Positions 23,013-30,783 of a DNA stretch of 64,000 nucleotides are shown piece by piece. Every line of letters starts with the position of its first letter. Position 1 is the stretch's first letter. The DNA is from an uncultured Microbacterium sp. (GTDB lineage: Bacteria > Actinomycetota > Actinomycetes > Actinomycetales > Microbacteriaceae), in contig NZ_CALBRW010000024.1 of NCBI RefSeq assembly GCF_937927635.1, positions 1 to 64,000 of the forward strand, read 5' to 3'. The notes under the pieces were generated by a model. It was not told where the DNA came from. It did not search any database and saw nothing but the letters and a program-made list of their open reading frames with translations. The position numbers and the translations under genes are program-made.

Positions 23013-23555
23013 ATGTTGCCCACCACCGTCCCAACCCTCCACGGACACCACGTCACCTTGCGGCCCTTCCGCGACGACGACGCACCACTGGTCCAGATGG
23101 CCGCGAGCGACCCGCTCATCCCGCTCATCACCACCGTCCCCACCTCGGGCGCGCGGGACGACGCCTTGGACTACATCGCGCGGCAACACGACCGGCTGCC
23201 CAGTGGTGCTGGCTACTCCTTCGCCATCGCCGACGCAGCAACCGACAACGCTGTCGGGCAGATCGGGCTGTGGCTCGCCGACATCCGCCACGGCAGGGCG
23301 AGCACCGGGTACTGGATCGCCGCCCCGTACCGCCGCCGTGGGCTCATGGCCGATGCGCTCCACACCCTGACCTCGTGGGCCTTGGCCTTGGGAGAAGTGA
23401 AGCGCCTGGAGTTGTACGTCGAACCCTGGAACGAGGGATCGTGGCGCACAGCCGAGTCTTGTGGCTTCGAGCGTGAAGGCCTGCTGCGGTCTTGGCAAGA
23501 GGTGGGCGACCAGCGCAAGGACATGTACATGTACAGCCAGCTTCCCGTCGGCTGA
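23013..23555 (+). CDS. GNAT-family acetyltransferase (RimJ/RimL-like), 180 aa
   Basis: The pattern VTLRPFRDDDAPLVQM, GYWIAAPYRRRGLMADALHTL (acetyl-CoA loop) and KRLELYVEPWNEGSWRTAESCGFEREG is typical of the RimJ/RimL acetyltransferase branch. Substrate unknown; relatives modify ribosomal proteins or antibiotics. The ATG at 23013 lies 83 bases after istB and no promoter or strong ribosome site is obvious. It is cargo between istAB and the metal genes. Confidence 0.85.
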   Translation: MLPTTVPTLHGHHVTLRPFRDDDAPLVQMAASDPLIPLITTVPTSGARDDALDYIARQHDRLPSGAGYSFAIADAATDNAVGQIGLWLADIRHGRASTGYWIAAPYRRRGLMADALHTLTSWALALGEVKRLELYVEPWNEGSWRTAESCGFEREGLLRSWQEVGDQRKDMYMYSQLPVG

Positions 23556-23625
23556 GGAGACGCGCGCTTCTGCCGCCGGTGGCGCACCGGCACTTCTGGG
23601 TCCTCTTGGCGCATAAGCTCGCACT

Positions 23626-24528
23626 ATGGCGCGTGTGAGGGTGCTCGGGGCAGGTGTCGTTGGATCGGTCTACGCGGCGCTGCTGGCCGACGCCGGTCAC
23701 GAGGTCACCCTGATCGCACGAGGATCGAGACTCGTCGACCTGCGCCGCCATGGACTGCTCGTGGGCCTCGACGGCCGGATCCTTGCGCCCGACGTGGCCG
23801 TGACGAAGTCACCGGAAGTGACAGACTCCGACGTCCTGCTGGTCGCCGTTCGCGGTGACCAGTTGGCTGCGGCCCTGGACGACATCGCAGCCAGCCCGGC
23901 TGGGTGGGTCTGGATGTTCACCAACCCCCTCGAGCTGCGCAGTGACGTGGAGGCTCGCCTGGGCTGCGACCGGCTGGTCTGGTGCTTCTCCGGTGTGGGC
24001 GGCGGCGTGAAGGACGGGCAGGTGACCGCCCACCGGGTGGGGCAGCAGCCCACCGTGGTCGAGGGCGGGGCAGCCGGCTCCAAGTTCGCGTCGCAGCTGC
24101 TCGGCGCGATCGACCCCCACCTGCGGACCGAGCCGGACATGCACGCCTGGTTGGACACCCACACGGTGTTCGTGGCCGCCATGGCCGCCCTGGTCCTGGA
24201 GCAGCCCTTGGAGACGCGATCACAGCGAGTGCGCGGCGCTGTCCTGCTGGTTCGGGCCATGCGACAGGCCTTCGACTCCCTCGAAGCGCAGGGGGCTCGC
24301 ATCACACCGCGCAACCTGCGGATGATCTTCGGCCGGGTGCCCCTGCCGATCGCCGCCCTGTACTGGGCTGCGCAGCTGTCACGACCCGTCGTGCAGGTGT
24401 CCATGCTCCCCCATGCCACCGCGACCCGAACCACCGAACAGCGGGCCGTGGCCGCTCACGCCCTGGACCTCGCGGGCCACGGCCCCGGCCTCTACCGCCA
24501 GCTGCTCGCTCCTTTGGTCGGCACCTGA
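23626..24528 (+). CDS. Ketopantoate reductase (ApbA/PanE)-family protein, 300 aa
   Basis: Rossmann NADP-binding start VRVLGAGVVGSVYAALLADAGHEVTLIARG (residues 4-33) and the PanE-like layout (DVLLVAVRGDQL, CFSGVGGGVKDGQV). The C-terminal half is helical and differs from true PanE, so the substrate is uncertain. Same strand as the acetyltransferase with a 70-base gap. Confidence 0.75.
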   Translation: MARVRVLGAGVVGSVYAALLADAGHEVTLIARGSRLVDLRRHGLLVGLDGRILAPDVAVTKSPEVTDSDVLLVAVRGDQLAAALDDIAASPAGWVWMFTNPLELRSDVEARLGCDRLVWCFSGVGGGVKDGQVTAHRVGQQPTVVEGGAAGSKFASQLLGAIDPHLRTEPDMHAWLDTHTVFVAAMAALVLEQPLETRSQRVRGAVLLVRAMRQAFDSLEAQGARITPRNLRMIFGRVPLPIAALYWAAQLSRPVVQVSMLPHATATRTTEQRAVAAHALDLAGHGPGLYRQLLAPLVGT

Positions 24529-24828
24529 GAGTCCTCATGCCCCTCCTCCAGGAGGCGATCAATGAGGCAGAGCGATATGCCGCTCGGAAAGGTCTCGCAA
24601 GCGGGTTGCCCGAAATCCGCCGTCTCTCCGATAGCCTCGGGCAGGTCGGCTCGTAGCCGTGAGCTCCCAAGGCTGCGCTGACGCGGGCTTGGCCCGGAGG
24701 GCGAGGGGCCGCGCCTGCTGCGCCGACCGGATGCGGCTGCAGCAGCCCTCCTCACACCACCGGCGCCCCGGCCGCGAGATGGTCTCCACCCGGCGTCGGC
24801 GTATCCGCGCCGCCCGGCCGTGCTGTGC
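24529..24828. other. Region without a supported gene
   Basis: A 39-codon frame at 24537-24656 (MPLLQEAINEAERYAARKG) lacks a clear ribosome site and family. The rest is G+C-rich sequence with no convincing frame. It may hold fragments left by earlier rearrangements in the element. Confidence 0.4.
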
Positions 24829-25188
24829 TCAGCCCTCGTCGTGGCCCGGAGGCTTCTGGGGGGAGTCCACGGCGGCGGTGAGGAGGCCTTCGAGGTCGGC
24901 GTCGCGGATCAGCCCGTCGAGACGGGCGAGCTCGGCGCCGTCGCGGAGCAGGACCAGGGTGGGGATGCTCATCACGTCGAACCGGGCAGGGGTGGCCTGG
25001 TCTGCGTCGACGTCGATGCGGTAGCCGGTGAACGCACGCGGATGCCGGGCCGCGAAGGCGTCCAGACGCGGTTCCAGGGCCCGGCACGGCGGGCAGGTTG
25101 CCTGCCAGAAGTCCAAGAGGACCAGTCCGCCCGCCCCGAGGGCCTCGGCCACCCGCTGCGCCGGCAAGATCGGAAACTGCTGAGTCAT
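24829..25188 (-). CDS. Thioredoxin-family protein, 119 aa
   Basis: Thioredoxin fold with the active-site WQATCPPCRAL (residues 28-38, CPPC in place of the usual CGPC) and the cis-proline region VMSIPTLVLL. Length is normal for a cytoplasmic thioredoxin. It lies 54 bases downstream of the MerR gene on the same strand, so it is probably induced with it, which suggests thiol or metal stress. Confidence 0.85.
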   Translation of the reverse strand: MTQQFPILPAQRVAEALGAGGLVLLDFWQATCPPCRALEPRLDAFAARHPRAFTGYRIDVDADQATPARFDVMSIPTLVLLRDGAELARLDGLIRDADLEGLLTAAVDSPQKPPGHDEG

Positions 25189-25242
25189 TTCCTCCCTCTC
25201 GTTCGTTGCGCCCCCCGCCGGCTGGCAAGCTGGCCAACGGTC

Positions 25243-25698
25243 TCAGGCGCTGTGGGCAAGAGAAACGGCCTGCTTGGATGCCTTCTGCTCGATGATGCGG
25301 CACACGACCGCGTCCTGGCCGGACCGACGGGCCTGATCCGCGGTGCGCCGCGCGGCGAGCAGGGACGAACGGAGCTGGCGGAGTTCGGCCATCGCACGGT
25401 CGATCTGGGTCAGATGGGCATCGAGCAGCCCGACGACCCGGCCGCAGGGCTGGGACCCGCCCCGCTGGAGGTCGAGGACGTCCCCGATCTCGGACAGGGT
25501 CAGGCCGAGCGTCTTCGCCTGACGGATGAACCGCAGAACGGAGACGTCATCGCCGCTGAAGAGCCGATACCCGGCCTCCGTGCGCTCGGCAGGGGGCAGA
25601 AGCCCCTTCTCCTCGTAGACCCGGATCGCCTTGCGGGTCACCCCAGCCTCCTCGGCTGCCCGCCCGACCGTGTAGAAGTCCCTGTCGCCAGTGCGCAT
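25243..25698 (-). CDS. MerR-family metal-responsive regulator, 151 aa
   Basis: The N-terminal MerR HTH (FYTVGRAAEEAGVTRKAIRVYEEKGLL split over residues 8-34) is followed by a long dimerisation helix. Two cysteines (SQPCGRV near 86 and VVCRII near 132) could bind a soft metal. The MerR-type promoter directly upstream, and two similar ones before the ATPase operon, suggest it activates itself, thioredoxin and the exporter. Confidence 0.85.
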   Translation of the reverse strand: MRTGDRDFYTVGRAAEEAGVTRKAIRVYEEKGLLPPAERTEAGYRLFSGDDVSVLRFIRQAKTLGLTLSEIGDVLDLQRGGSQPCGRVVGLLDAHLTQIDRAMAELRQLRSSLLAARRTADQARRSGQDAVVCRIIEQKASKQAVSLAHSA

Positions 25699-25735
25699 CG
25701 TGCCTCCAAGATCTGTTCGCTGCTGTGCTCCAACC

Positions 25736-25767
25736 AGTATCAACCCGGACCTTAGGGCCGAGTTCAA
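25736..25767 (-). promoter_or_regulatory. MerR-type promoter with elongated spacer
   Basis: On the minus strand TTGAAC (25767-25762) and GATACT (25741-25736) are separated by 20 bases. The spacer holds the dyad GGCCCT-A-AGGTCC (25759-25747). Long spacers with a central dyad are the hallmark of MerR-activated promoters. Confidence 0.7.
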
Positions 25768-25859
25768 GCCCGAACCTTCCTGACCCCCAAAAGGGCGCTT
25801 GTGCGGCGGGACTTCGGATTCCTGCTTCGGGGAGCGACAGAGCCGGGCCGGGCGCGGGC

Positions 25860-26006
25860 TTATGAGACCTTCTCCATGCTGTGCCCGCAGCAGCAGCGGG
25901 GTGCCTGGTCGCCGGTGTCGGTCTCGACGGCGCCCTTCGTCACCCTGATCTCGCACCCGCAGGCGGGGTCCGGACACCTGTACTGTTCGCCTTCCTTGAG
26001 GGCCAT
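25860..26006 (-). CDS. Cysteine-rich metal-binding protein, 48 aa
   Basis: CPDPACGCEIRVTKG and RCCCGHSMEKV give seven cysteines and one histidine in 48 residues, like a bacterial metallothionein or rubredoxin-type ribbon. GAGGAAGG precedes the ATG. It sits between the regulator and the exporter, so metal buffering is the natural guess. Confidence 0.65.
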   Translation of the reverse strand: MALKEGEQYRCPDPACGCEIRVTKGAVETDTGDQAPRCCCGHSMEKVS

Positions 26007-26178
26007 GGGCTTTTCCTTCCTCGTGAGTGCTCCGTTGCGGAGCGCCTGTGCTTGCATCCGATGTGTATTCCCTTGCCCCTAGGGCGGGGTCAAGGGGGCC
26101 GGCGCCGACCTTCTTGCCGGGGGCGGCTCGCCGAAGCCTGCCCCCGGTCCGGCGGGCCGTGCCGTGGCCCTGTCGACA

Positions 26179-26242
26179 GGCGGGCCGGCCGAGCAGAGCG
26201 GGCTGCGGAAGGCGGGCCGGCCGAGCAGAGCGGGCTGCGGAA
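26179..26242. repeat. 32-bp perfect tandem repeat
   Basis: Two identical 32-bp units, 26179-26210 and 26211-26242, in the gap between the cysteine-rich gene and the end of the ATPase gene. No gene is seen in 26007-26291. Confidence 0.9.
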
Positions 26243-26291
26243 GGCGGGGAAGACGCCCGTTGCAGTCCTCCCCCCGTTCCGCCGGGGCCGC

Positions 26292-28757
26292 TCACCGCTG
26301 GTGCCGGTCCTGGCCTTCGCGGGCCCGTCGGGCCTTGACGCTGGCGATCGCCTCGAACAGCAGGGCGGGCCGGGTGCCAATGGAGTTCAGGAAGATCGCC
26401 GTGACCGAGGCGGCCATCGCGACCATCGCCCAGACCGGATAGACCAGCCCCGTGACCGCCAGGGGCACCCCGATGCCGTTGAACAGGAAGGCCAGGGCGA
26501 CGTTGGCCCTGGTCCGCCGGTAGGAGGAGTCGCTGATGTTCCGGGCCTCCACCACCGCGCCCAGACCGGTGCCGAGCAGGACGATGTCGGCGGACTCGAC
26601 CGCGATGTCCGTGTGCTGGCCCGCGGCTATGCCGACGTCCGCCTGCATCAGGGCCGGGGCGTCGTTGACGCCGTCGCCGACCATCGCCACCCGGGTCCTG
26701 CCGGCCTGGAGGGCCCGGACGATCTCGGCCTTGCCCTCCGGGCGGACCTGTGCCCTGACCTCGTCGATGCCTAGGGCGGAGGCGACCCGGGCGGCGGCGC
26801 GGGGGTTGTCGCCGGTGACCAGGACCGGCTGCATCCCGGCCTTGCGCATCGCGGCGACGGCTTCGGCCGCGTCCGGGCGGATGCGGTCGGCCAGGGCGAT
26901 CAGGCCCTCGAGGGCGCCGCCGCGGGCGAGGGCGATCACCGTGTCGCCGGCGGCCTCCCGCTGGTCGATGCGGTGCCCCAGGGGCGCCAGGTCCACGCCC
27001 TGGGAGGCCAGGAACGCCGGCGAGCCGACGATGAGCTCCTGGCCCGCCACGCTAGCGCGGACGCCGGAACCGGTCACGGACTCGAAGCCCTCGACGGGGG
27101 CGGGCGTGATCCCGCGCTCGGCCGCGGCGGCGACGACCGCGCGGGCCAGGGGGTGCTGGGAGTGCTGCTCCGCCGCCGCGGCCAGGACCAGCACCCGCTC
27201 GTCGGTGCCTACGGCCGCTTCGACCGCGGTCACCTCGGGCTTGCCCTCGGTGAGGGTGCCGGTCTTGTCCAGCACGATCCGGCGCACCTGCCGGAAGGTC
27301 TGGAACGCCTCGCCGGTACGCATCACGATCCCGTGGTCGGCGGCGGCCCCGGTCCCGCGGACGATCGCCAGCGGGGCCGCGATCCCGACCGCGCAGGGGT
27401 ACCCCATCACGAGCACGCTCAGCCCGGCGAACACCGCACGTCGCACGTCCGGCTCCCCGGTCAGGGCCCAGCTGCCGGCGAGCCAGGCGGCCACGGCGAG
27501 GACCGACAGGCTCAGGATGGTCGGGGTGTACAGGCGCAGGACCCGGTCGACCAGGTGCAGGATGCCGGGCTTGAGTGCCCGGGCATCCTCGACGTGCCGG
27601 ACGATCTGGGCCAGGAAGCCCTCGGCCGAGGTCGCCGTGACCTCCACCAGCAGAGTCCCGGTGCCGTTGACCGACCCGCTGAGGACCTCATCGCCGGGGC
27701 CCACGTCCGCGGGCACGGGCTCGCCCGTGACAAGGGCCAGGTCCACCGCGGAGGAGCCCTCGCGGACGGTGCCGTCCAGGGGGATCCGCTCCCCGGGCCG
27801 GATCCGCACGAAGTCCCCGACCCTGACCTGCTCAACCGGGACCTCCGCCTCGGACCCGTCCGGGCCGAGGCGGCGGGCCAGGTCGGGCTGGAGGTCCAGA
27901 AGCCGGCGCACGGACTGGCTCGAGCGGGTCTTGACCAGCAGAGAGAGCCATTCAGAGAAGATGTGGTAGTTCATGATCAGCACGGTCACAGCGAAGAACG
28001 CCGCCGTGGGGTAGTCCGGCAGGGCCCCGGTGAGCCCGATCGCCCCGCCGACGATCCCCGCGAACGCCCCGGCCTCCAGCAGCACGTGCTGGTTCAGGAT
28101 CCCGCGCCGGGCCGACTGGTACGCCATGCGCAGGATGTGCGGGCCGATCCCGAGAACCGCCGCCGCGGCCAGGACCCCGGCGAGCTGCCCGACCAACGGC
28201 CCGCCCAACACCCCGGCCCCGCGCAGCGCCAGCGCCGCGACCCCCGGGGCGACGACCCCTGCCGCTCCGGCCAGGGCCCGGCCCCTGCCGGAGGAACGCA
28301 GGAGCGCATAGGACAGGGGCACCATCAGGACCACGACCGTGGCCGGGACGATCACCGAGAGCACCCCTGTCACCGAGGCGATCAGCCCGATGGCACTCAG
28401 ACTGGCCGTCACCGCCGCCAGCAGCCGGATCCCTTCCCGGACGAGGGCGGACTCCTCCTCCTCGAAGGGGCGCAGCTTGCGCGGATCGTACAGCTCGTAG
28501 CCGATGTCCCGCAGTGTCCCCAGGATCTCCTCCGGTGCCACGGCGTCGGGGTCGTAGTCGACCAGTGCCTGCTCGTGGGTCAGGGACACCGCGACCTTCG
28601 CCACCCCGTCCATGCGGCCCAGGGCCTTCTCGATCGTGCCCGTGCACAGCGAGCAGTGCAGCCCGGCGATCCGGGCGCGGATCCGCTCCTGGCCCGGCTC
28701 GGCTCCTGGCTCGGACGCCCACAGCTGCGGGGCCTCCTCCTTAACCTCGGTGCTCAC
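26292..28757 (-). CDS. P1B-type heavy-metal-translocating ATPase, 821 aa
   Basis: An N-terminal HMA domain with GLHCSLC (about residue 32) is followed by several membrane helices, the actuator TGEPVP and the phosphorylation motif DKTGTLTEG (near 494). The nucleotide-binding QHPLARA and GDGVNDAPAL (near 691) complete the set. The membrane metal motif reads GYPCAVGIA (near 450), so the first Cys of the usual CPC is Tyr. This may change metal selectivity. GTG 28757 overlaps the stop of the upstream HMA gene. Exports Cu-like or other soft metals by family. Confidence 0.9.
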   Translation of the reverse strand: MSTEVKEEAPQLWASEPGAEPGQERIRARIAGLHCSLCTGTIEKALGRMDGVAKVAVSLTHEQALVDYDPDAVAPEEILGTLRDIGYELYDPRKLRPFEEEESALVREGIRLLAAVTASLSAIGLIASVTGVLSVIVPATVVVLMVPLSYALLRSSGRGRALAGAAGVVAPGVAALALRGAGVLGGPLVGQLAGVLAAAAVLGIGPHILRMAYQSARRGILNQHVLLEAGAFAGIVGGAIGLTGALPDYPTAAFFAVTVLIMNYHIFSEWLSLLVKTRSSQSVRRLLDLQPDLARRLGPDGSEAEVPVEQVRVGDFVRIRPGERIPLDGTVREGSSAVDLALVTGEPVPADVGPGDEVLSGSVNGTGTLLVEVTATSAEGFLAQIVRHVEDARALKPGILHLVDRVLRLYTPTILSLSVLAVAAWLAGSWALTGEPDVRRAVFAGLSVLVMGYPCAVGIAAPLAIVRGTGAAADHGIVMRTGEAFQTFRQVRRIVLDKTGTLTEGKPEVTAVEAAVGTDERVLVLAAAAEQHSQHPLARAVVAAAAERGITPAPVEGFESVTGSGVRASVAGQELIVGSPAFLASQGVDLAPLGHRIDQREAAGDTVIALARGGALEGLIALADRIRPDAAEAVAAMRKAGMQPVLVTGDNPRAAARVASALGIDEVRAQVRPEGKAEIVRALQAGRTRVAMVGDGVNDAPALMQADVGIAAGQHTDIAVESADIVLLGTGLGAVVEARNISDSSYRRTRANVALAFLFNGIGVPLAVTGLVYPVWAMVAMAASVTAIFLNSIGTRPALLFEAIASVKARRAREGQDRHQR

Positions 28758-29011
28758 CGAAGACCACCCCCCGCTGCGGCTTCGGGCTCGGCGCCGACCA
28801 CCTGGTACCCGGCGCGGGTGATCGTCTCCGCGAGCACCGACCAGTCGGTGCCACCCCCGCGCAGGCCGACCTCGACCCGCCCGCTCACGTGGTCCGCGTT
28901 GGCGTCCGAGACGCCGTCGACACGACGCAGCGCGTTGCGCAGCCGCTGCTCGCAGCCCGTGCACGTCATGCCCTCGACCTGCAGCACGATGGTCTCCAGT
29001 GCCTTCTCCAT
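28754..29011 (-). CDS. HMA-domain metal chaperone-like protein, 85 aa
   Basis: A single heavy-metal-associated domain, IVLQVEGMTCTGCEQRLRNAL (split), with the CxxC metal site at about residues 17-20 and the RVEVGL strand. Copper-chaperone-like. It is the first gene of the exporter operon and overlaps the ATPase start by GTGA. Follows two MerR-type promoters. Confidence 0.85.
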   Translation of the reverse strand: MEKALETIVLQVEGMTCTGCEQRLRNALRRVDGVSDANADHVSGRVEVGLRGGGTDWSVLAETITRAGYQVVGAEPEAAAGGGLR

Positions 29012-29067
29012 GGCTGTTCCTTCCTTCCGTTTCCATGGTTCCCGGGCCTCGTCCCGGATCTCCACCG

Positions 29068-29099
29068 ATGCTAGAACCTGGCCCCTACGGCAAGGTCAA
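29068..29099 (-). promoter_or_regulatory. MerR-type promoter of the exporter operon, proximal
   Basis: Minus strand TTGACC (29099-29094) and TAGCAT (29073-29068) are separated by 20 bases. The dyad ACCTTGCC...GGCCAGGT between them resembles CueR-class operators. Confidence 0.75.
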
Positions 29100-29158
29100 G
29101 CCCGTCTCCCGGGCATCGGGCTTCGGGGTATCCGGGTGCTGGTCCCGCTCGCTCCTCG

Positions 29159-29190
29159 AGGTTAGAACCCGGACCCACAGGCAAGGTCAA
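29159..29190 (-). promoter_or_regulatory. MerR-type promoter of the exporter operon, distal
   Basis: A second copy 91 bases upstream: TTGACC (29190-29185), 20-base spacer with ACCTTGCC...GTCCGGGT, and TAACCT (29164-29159). The two copies are probably a duplication. Confidence 0.65.
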
Positions 29191-29365
29191 GCCCCGGCTT
29201 CGGCGAACACCGGCCCGACCGGCGCGCAGGGTCAGCCCGACAGTCTCAGTCCTCGTCTGACACGTCGAGCCACAGTCCGGCGTACCGGGCGTTGCTGGCG
29301 GATCGGCAAGGGGAGCCGGAAGCAGCAGGGGCTTTGCCGATGCGGATCGTCGACGTTCCGTCGCT

Positions 29366-29605
29366 GTGCTCGGCGTCGACCAGGCGCGTGCGGCTGATCT
29401 GGTGGGGGCGGATCCCGAAGAGGAGGGCCTAGAAGCCGCCCGCCGCGCAGGCCGCACCCCCGGCCGCAGGCCCAAGATGACACCCTCCAAGATCAGATCC
29501 GCCAGAACCCTCCTGGCCGACGGCACACCACCACGCGAAGTCGCCAAGAACCTCGGCGTCTCCATCCCCACCCTCTACCGCTGGCTCCCCGCCACCGACC
29601 GCTGA
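29366..29605 (+). pseudogene. C-terminal fragment of a Tn3-type serine resolvase
   Basis: EEEGLEAARRAGRTPGRRP followed by KMTPSKIRSARTLLADG and the HTH PREVAKNLGVSIPTLYRWL is the tail of a TnpR-like resolvase. The catalytic serine domain is missing. It lies 48 bases from a Tn3-type terminal repeat, so both belong to one dead element. Confidence 0.75.
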
Positions 29606-29652
29606 ACCAAGAAACGGAGCCCCGAGTACGCCAACAACCCACTTGAAACCGG

Positions 29653-29690
29653 CTTAGCGTACTCTGAGCTCCCTTTTCTCAAGCCACCCC
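29653..29690 (-). repeat. Tn3-family 38-bp terminal inverted repeat
   Basis: Read on the minus strand from 29690: GGGGTGGCTTGAGAAAAGGG at the outer end and ACGCTAAG at the inner end, 38 bp. This matches the Tn3-family terminal pattern (GGGG...GAGAAAA...ACGCTAAG). The outer end faces right and abuts the VOC gene. Confidence 0.8.
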
Positions 29691-30007
29691 TACCACTTGT
29701 CTTCCGGCTCCATGAACAGCGGCCAGTTCGCCTCGCGGAGCTGCTTGAGTTGATCGGCAACATCGGGCACCGAAATCTGGAAGTTGATCCCGCGCCCCAA
29801 CGGTGGGTCGAAGGGTGCCGTTCGCCACGTCCTGCCGATGTCGGCTTGGTCGAGCATCAGGTGGGCGTCACCCAGCGCGAGGTAGGCAAAGCCCTCCTCG
29901 GGCCTGTCGTAGAGCACCTCGAAGGCGAGCAGGTCACGCCAGAACCGGACGGACACATCGCAGTCGGTGACGGCCAGCTCTGGCACCAGAGAAGGTTCAG
30001 CACTCAT
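29690..30007 (-). pseudogene. VOC-family (glyoxalase/bleomycin-resistance-like) protein truncated by Tn3 end
   Basis: Starts MSAEPSLVPELAVTDCDVSV with the VOC pattern FWRDLLAFEVLYDRPEEGFAYL, LMLDQ and INFQISVPDV. The frame ends at EDKW with a TAG made by the first base of the Tn3 terminal repeat. Full-length relatives continue for roughly 20-25 residues and supply the last beta strands. The product is therefore probably inactive or weakly active. Confidence 0.8.
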
Positions 30008-30070
30008 GGGCACCAGCCTCTCAGAAGCATCTGCCGAACGCCCTGTGCTGCCGTTGGTCTCGCGTTAGCT

Positions 30071-30120
30071 GGAGCCAAGTCGGCCCGTCATCCCGGGGCC
30101 GGATGGAGTTGACATAGCCA
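30071..30120 (-). repeat. Right-end IS21-type terminal repeats
   Basis: On the minus strand TGGCTATGTCAACTCC and, 25 bases further in, GGATGACGGGCCGACTTGGC resemble the left-end units in spacing and in their TGAC...GGC(C/T)CC ends, though diverged. Confidence 0.65.
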
Positions 30121-30128
30121 GTGGAGAC
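30121..30128 (+). repeat. Target-site duplication, right
   Basis: GTGGAGAC, identical to 20288-20295. Confidence 0.9.
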
Positions 30129-30696
30129 CGCAGATCCGTCGAACCGGCTGCAGCTCGGCCGCCCCATCCAAACCCACCCCTACCGCCTGTTCCCGATCGC
30201 CGATCAGATCGCGGAGAAGGTGACCGCGACGATGGGCACCTACGCCGGCCGCCCCAGCAGCCGGGTGAAGGATCTCGTCGACCTGGTCACGATCGCCAAC
30301 ACCCAGACCGTCAACCTGCGGGAGCTGCAGATGGCGATCGACGCCAAGCGCGCACTCTCCCGCACCCCAGCGTTCGACGAGTTCGCCGTGCCCGCCGACT
30401 GGGAGCGCAGCTATCGCCCGCTCGCGATGAAGACGCCGGCCGCGCGCGACGTCGACGCGCAGCAGGCCGTCGCCCTCGCCAAGCAACTCGTCGACCCGGC
30501 GCTCGTCGACGAGCCGGTGGCCTCCGATGTCACGTGGGTGCCCGGCCGCGGGTGGACCGATGACCCCGACGTCCTCGCCGAGGGGCGCCCGGAGCCGGCG
30601 CCGCCGGGCGGCGACGTGCACGTGACCAGCCACGTCCGAGGCGGCCATCCGGTCACCGAGCACTGGCGCGCAGCGCGCGGCTCCGGGCAGAGCTGA
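30129..30696 (+). pseudogene. abiEii: AbiEii nucleotidyltransferase toxin, 3' part
   Basis: Continues the interrupted toxin frame after the element: ADPSNRLQLGRPIQTHPYRL, then PIADQIAEKVTATMGTYAGR and SSRVKDLVDLVTIANT, which are typical of the AbiEii C-terminal half. No independent start is convincing (the GTG at 30121 is part of the target duplication). Confidence 0.9.
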
Positions 30697-30708
30697 GTGC
30701 ACATCCTC

Positions 30709-30765
30709 CAACCGGGTTGACAGGCGTACCGACCACCCCTATATTGGTACATGTCAAGTCAACTA
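30709..30765 (+). promoter_or_regulatory. Conserved promoter-leader module, copy 14
   Basis: Dyad CAACCGGGTTG, TTGACA (30717-30722), 17-bp spacer (diverged sequence), TATATT (30740-30745) and leader (30752-30765). ATG at 30751 is in frame with the gene at 30784. Without the transposon this copy would lie about 1.6 kb from abiEi. Confidence 0.9.
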
Positions 30766-30783
30766 CCGGATAGGAGTTCCACA

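Larger units (their letters stand above)
20296..30120 (+). mobile_element. 9.8-kb IS21-family-ended transposon with metal and other cargo
   Basis: The element starts TGGTTGTGACAG and ends CTGTCA-like in reverse (minus strand TGGCTATGTCAAC), and lies between two copies of GTGGAGAC. Excision in silico restores the AbiEii frame exactly, which proves the boundaries. It carries istA/istB at the left, then a GNAT gene, a PanE-like gene, thioredoxin, MerR, cysteine-rich and HMA/P1B-ATPase genes, a Tn3 remnant and a truncated VOC gene. IS21 elements normally carry only istAB, so the cargo is unusual. Confidence 0.85.
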
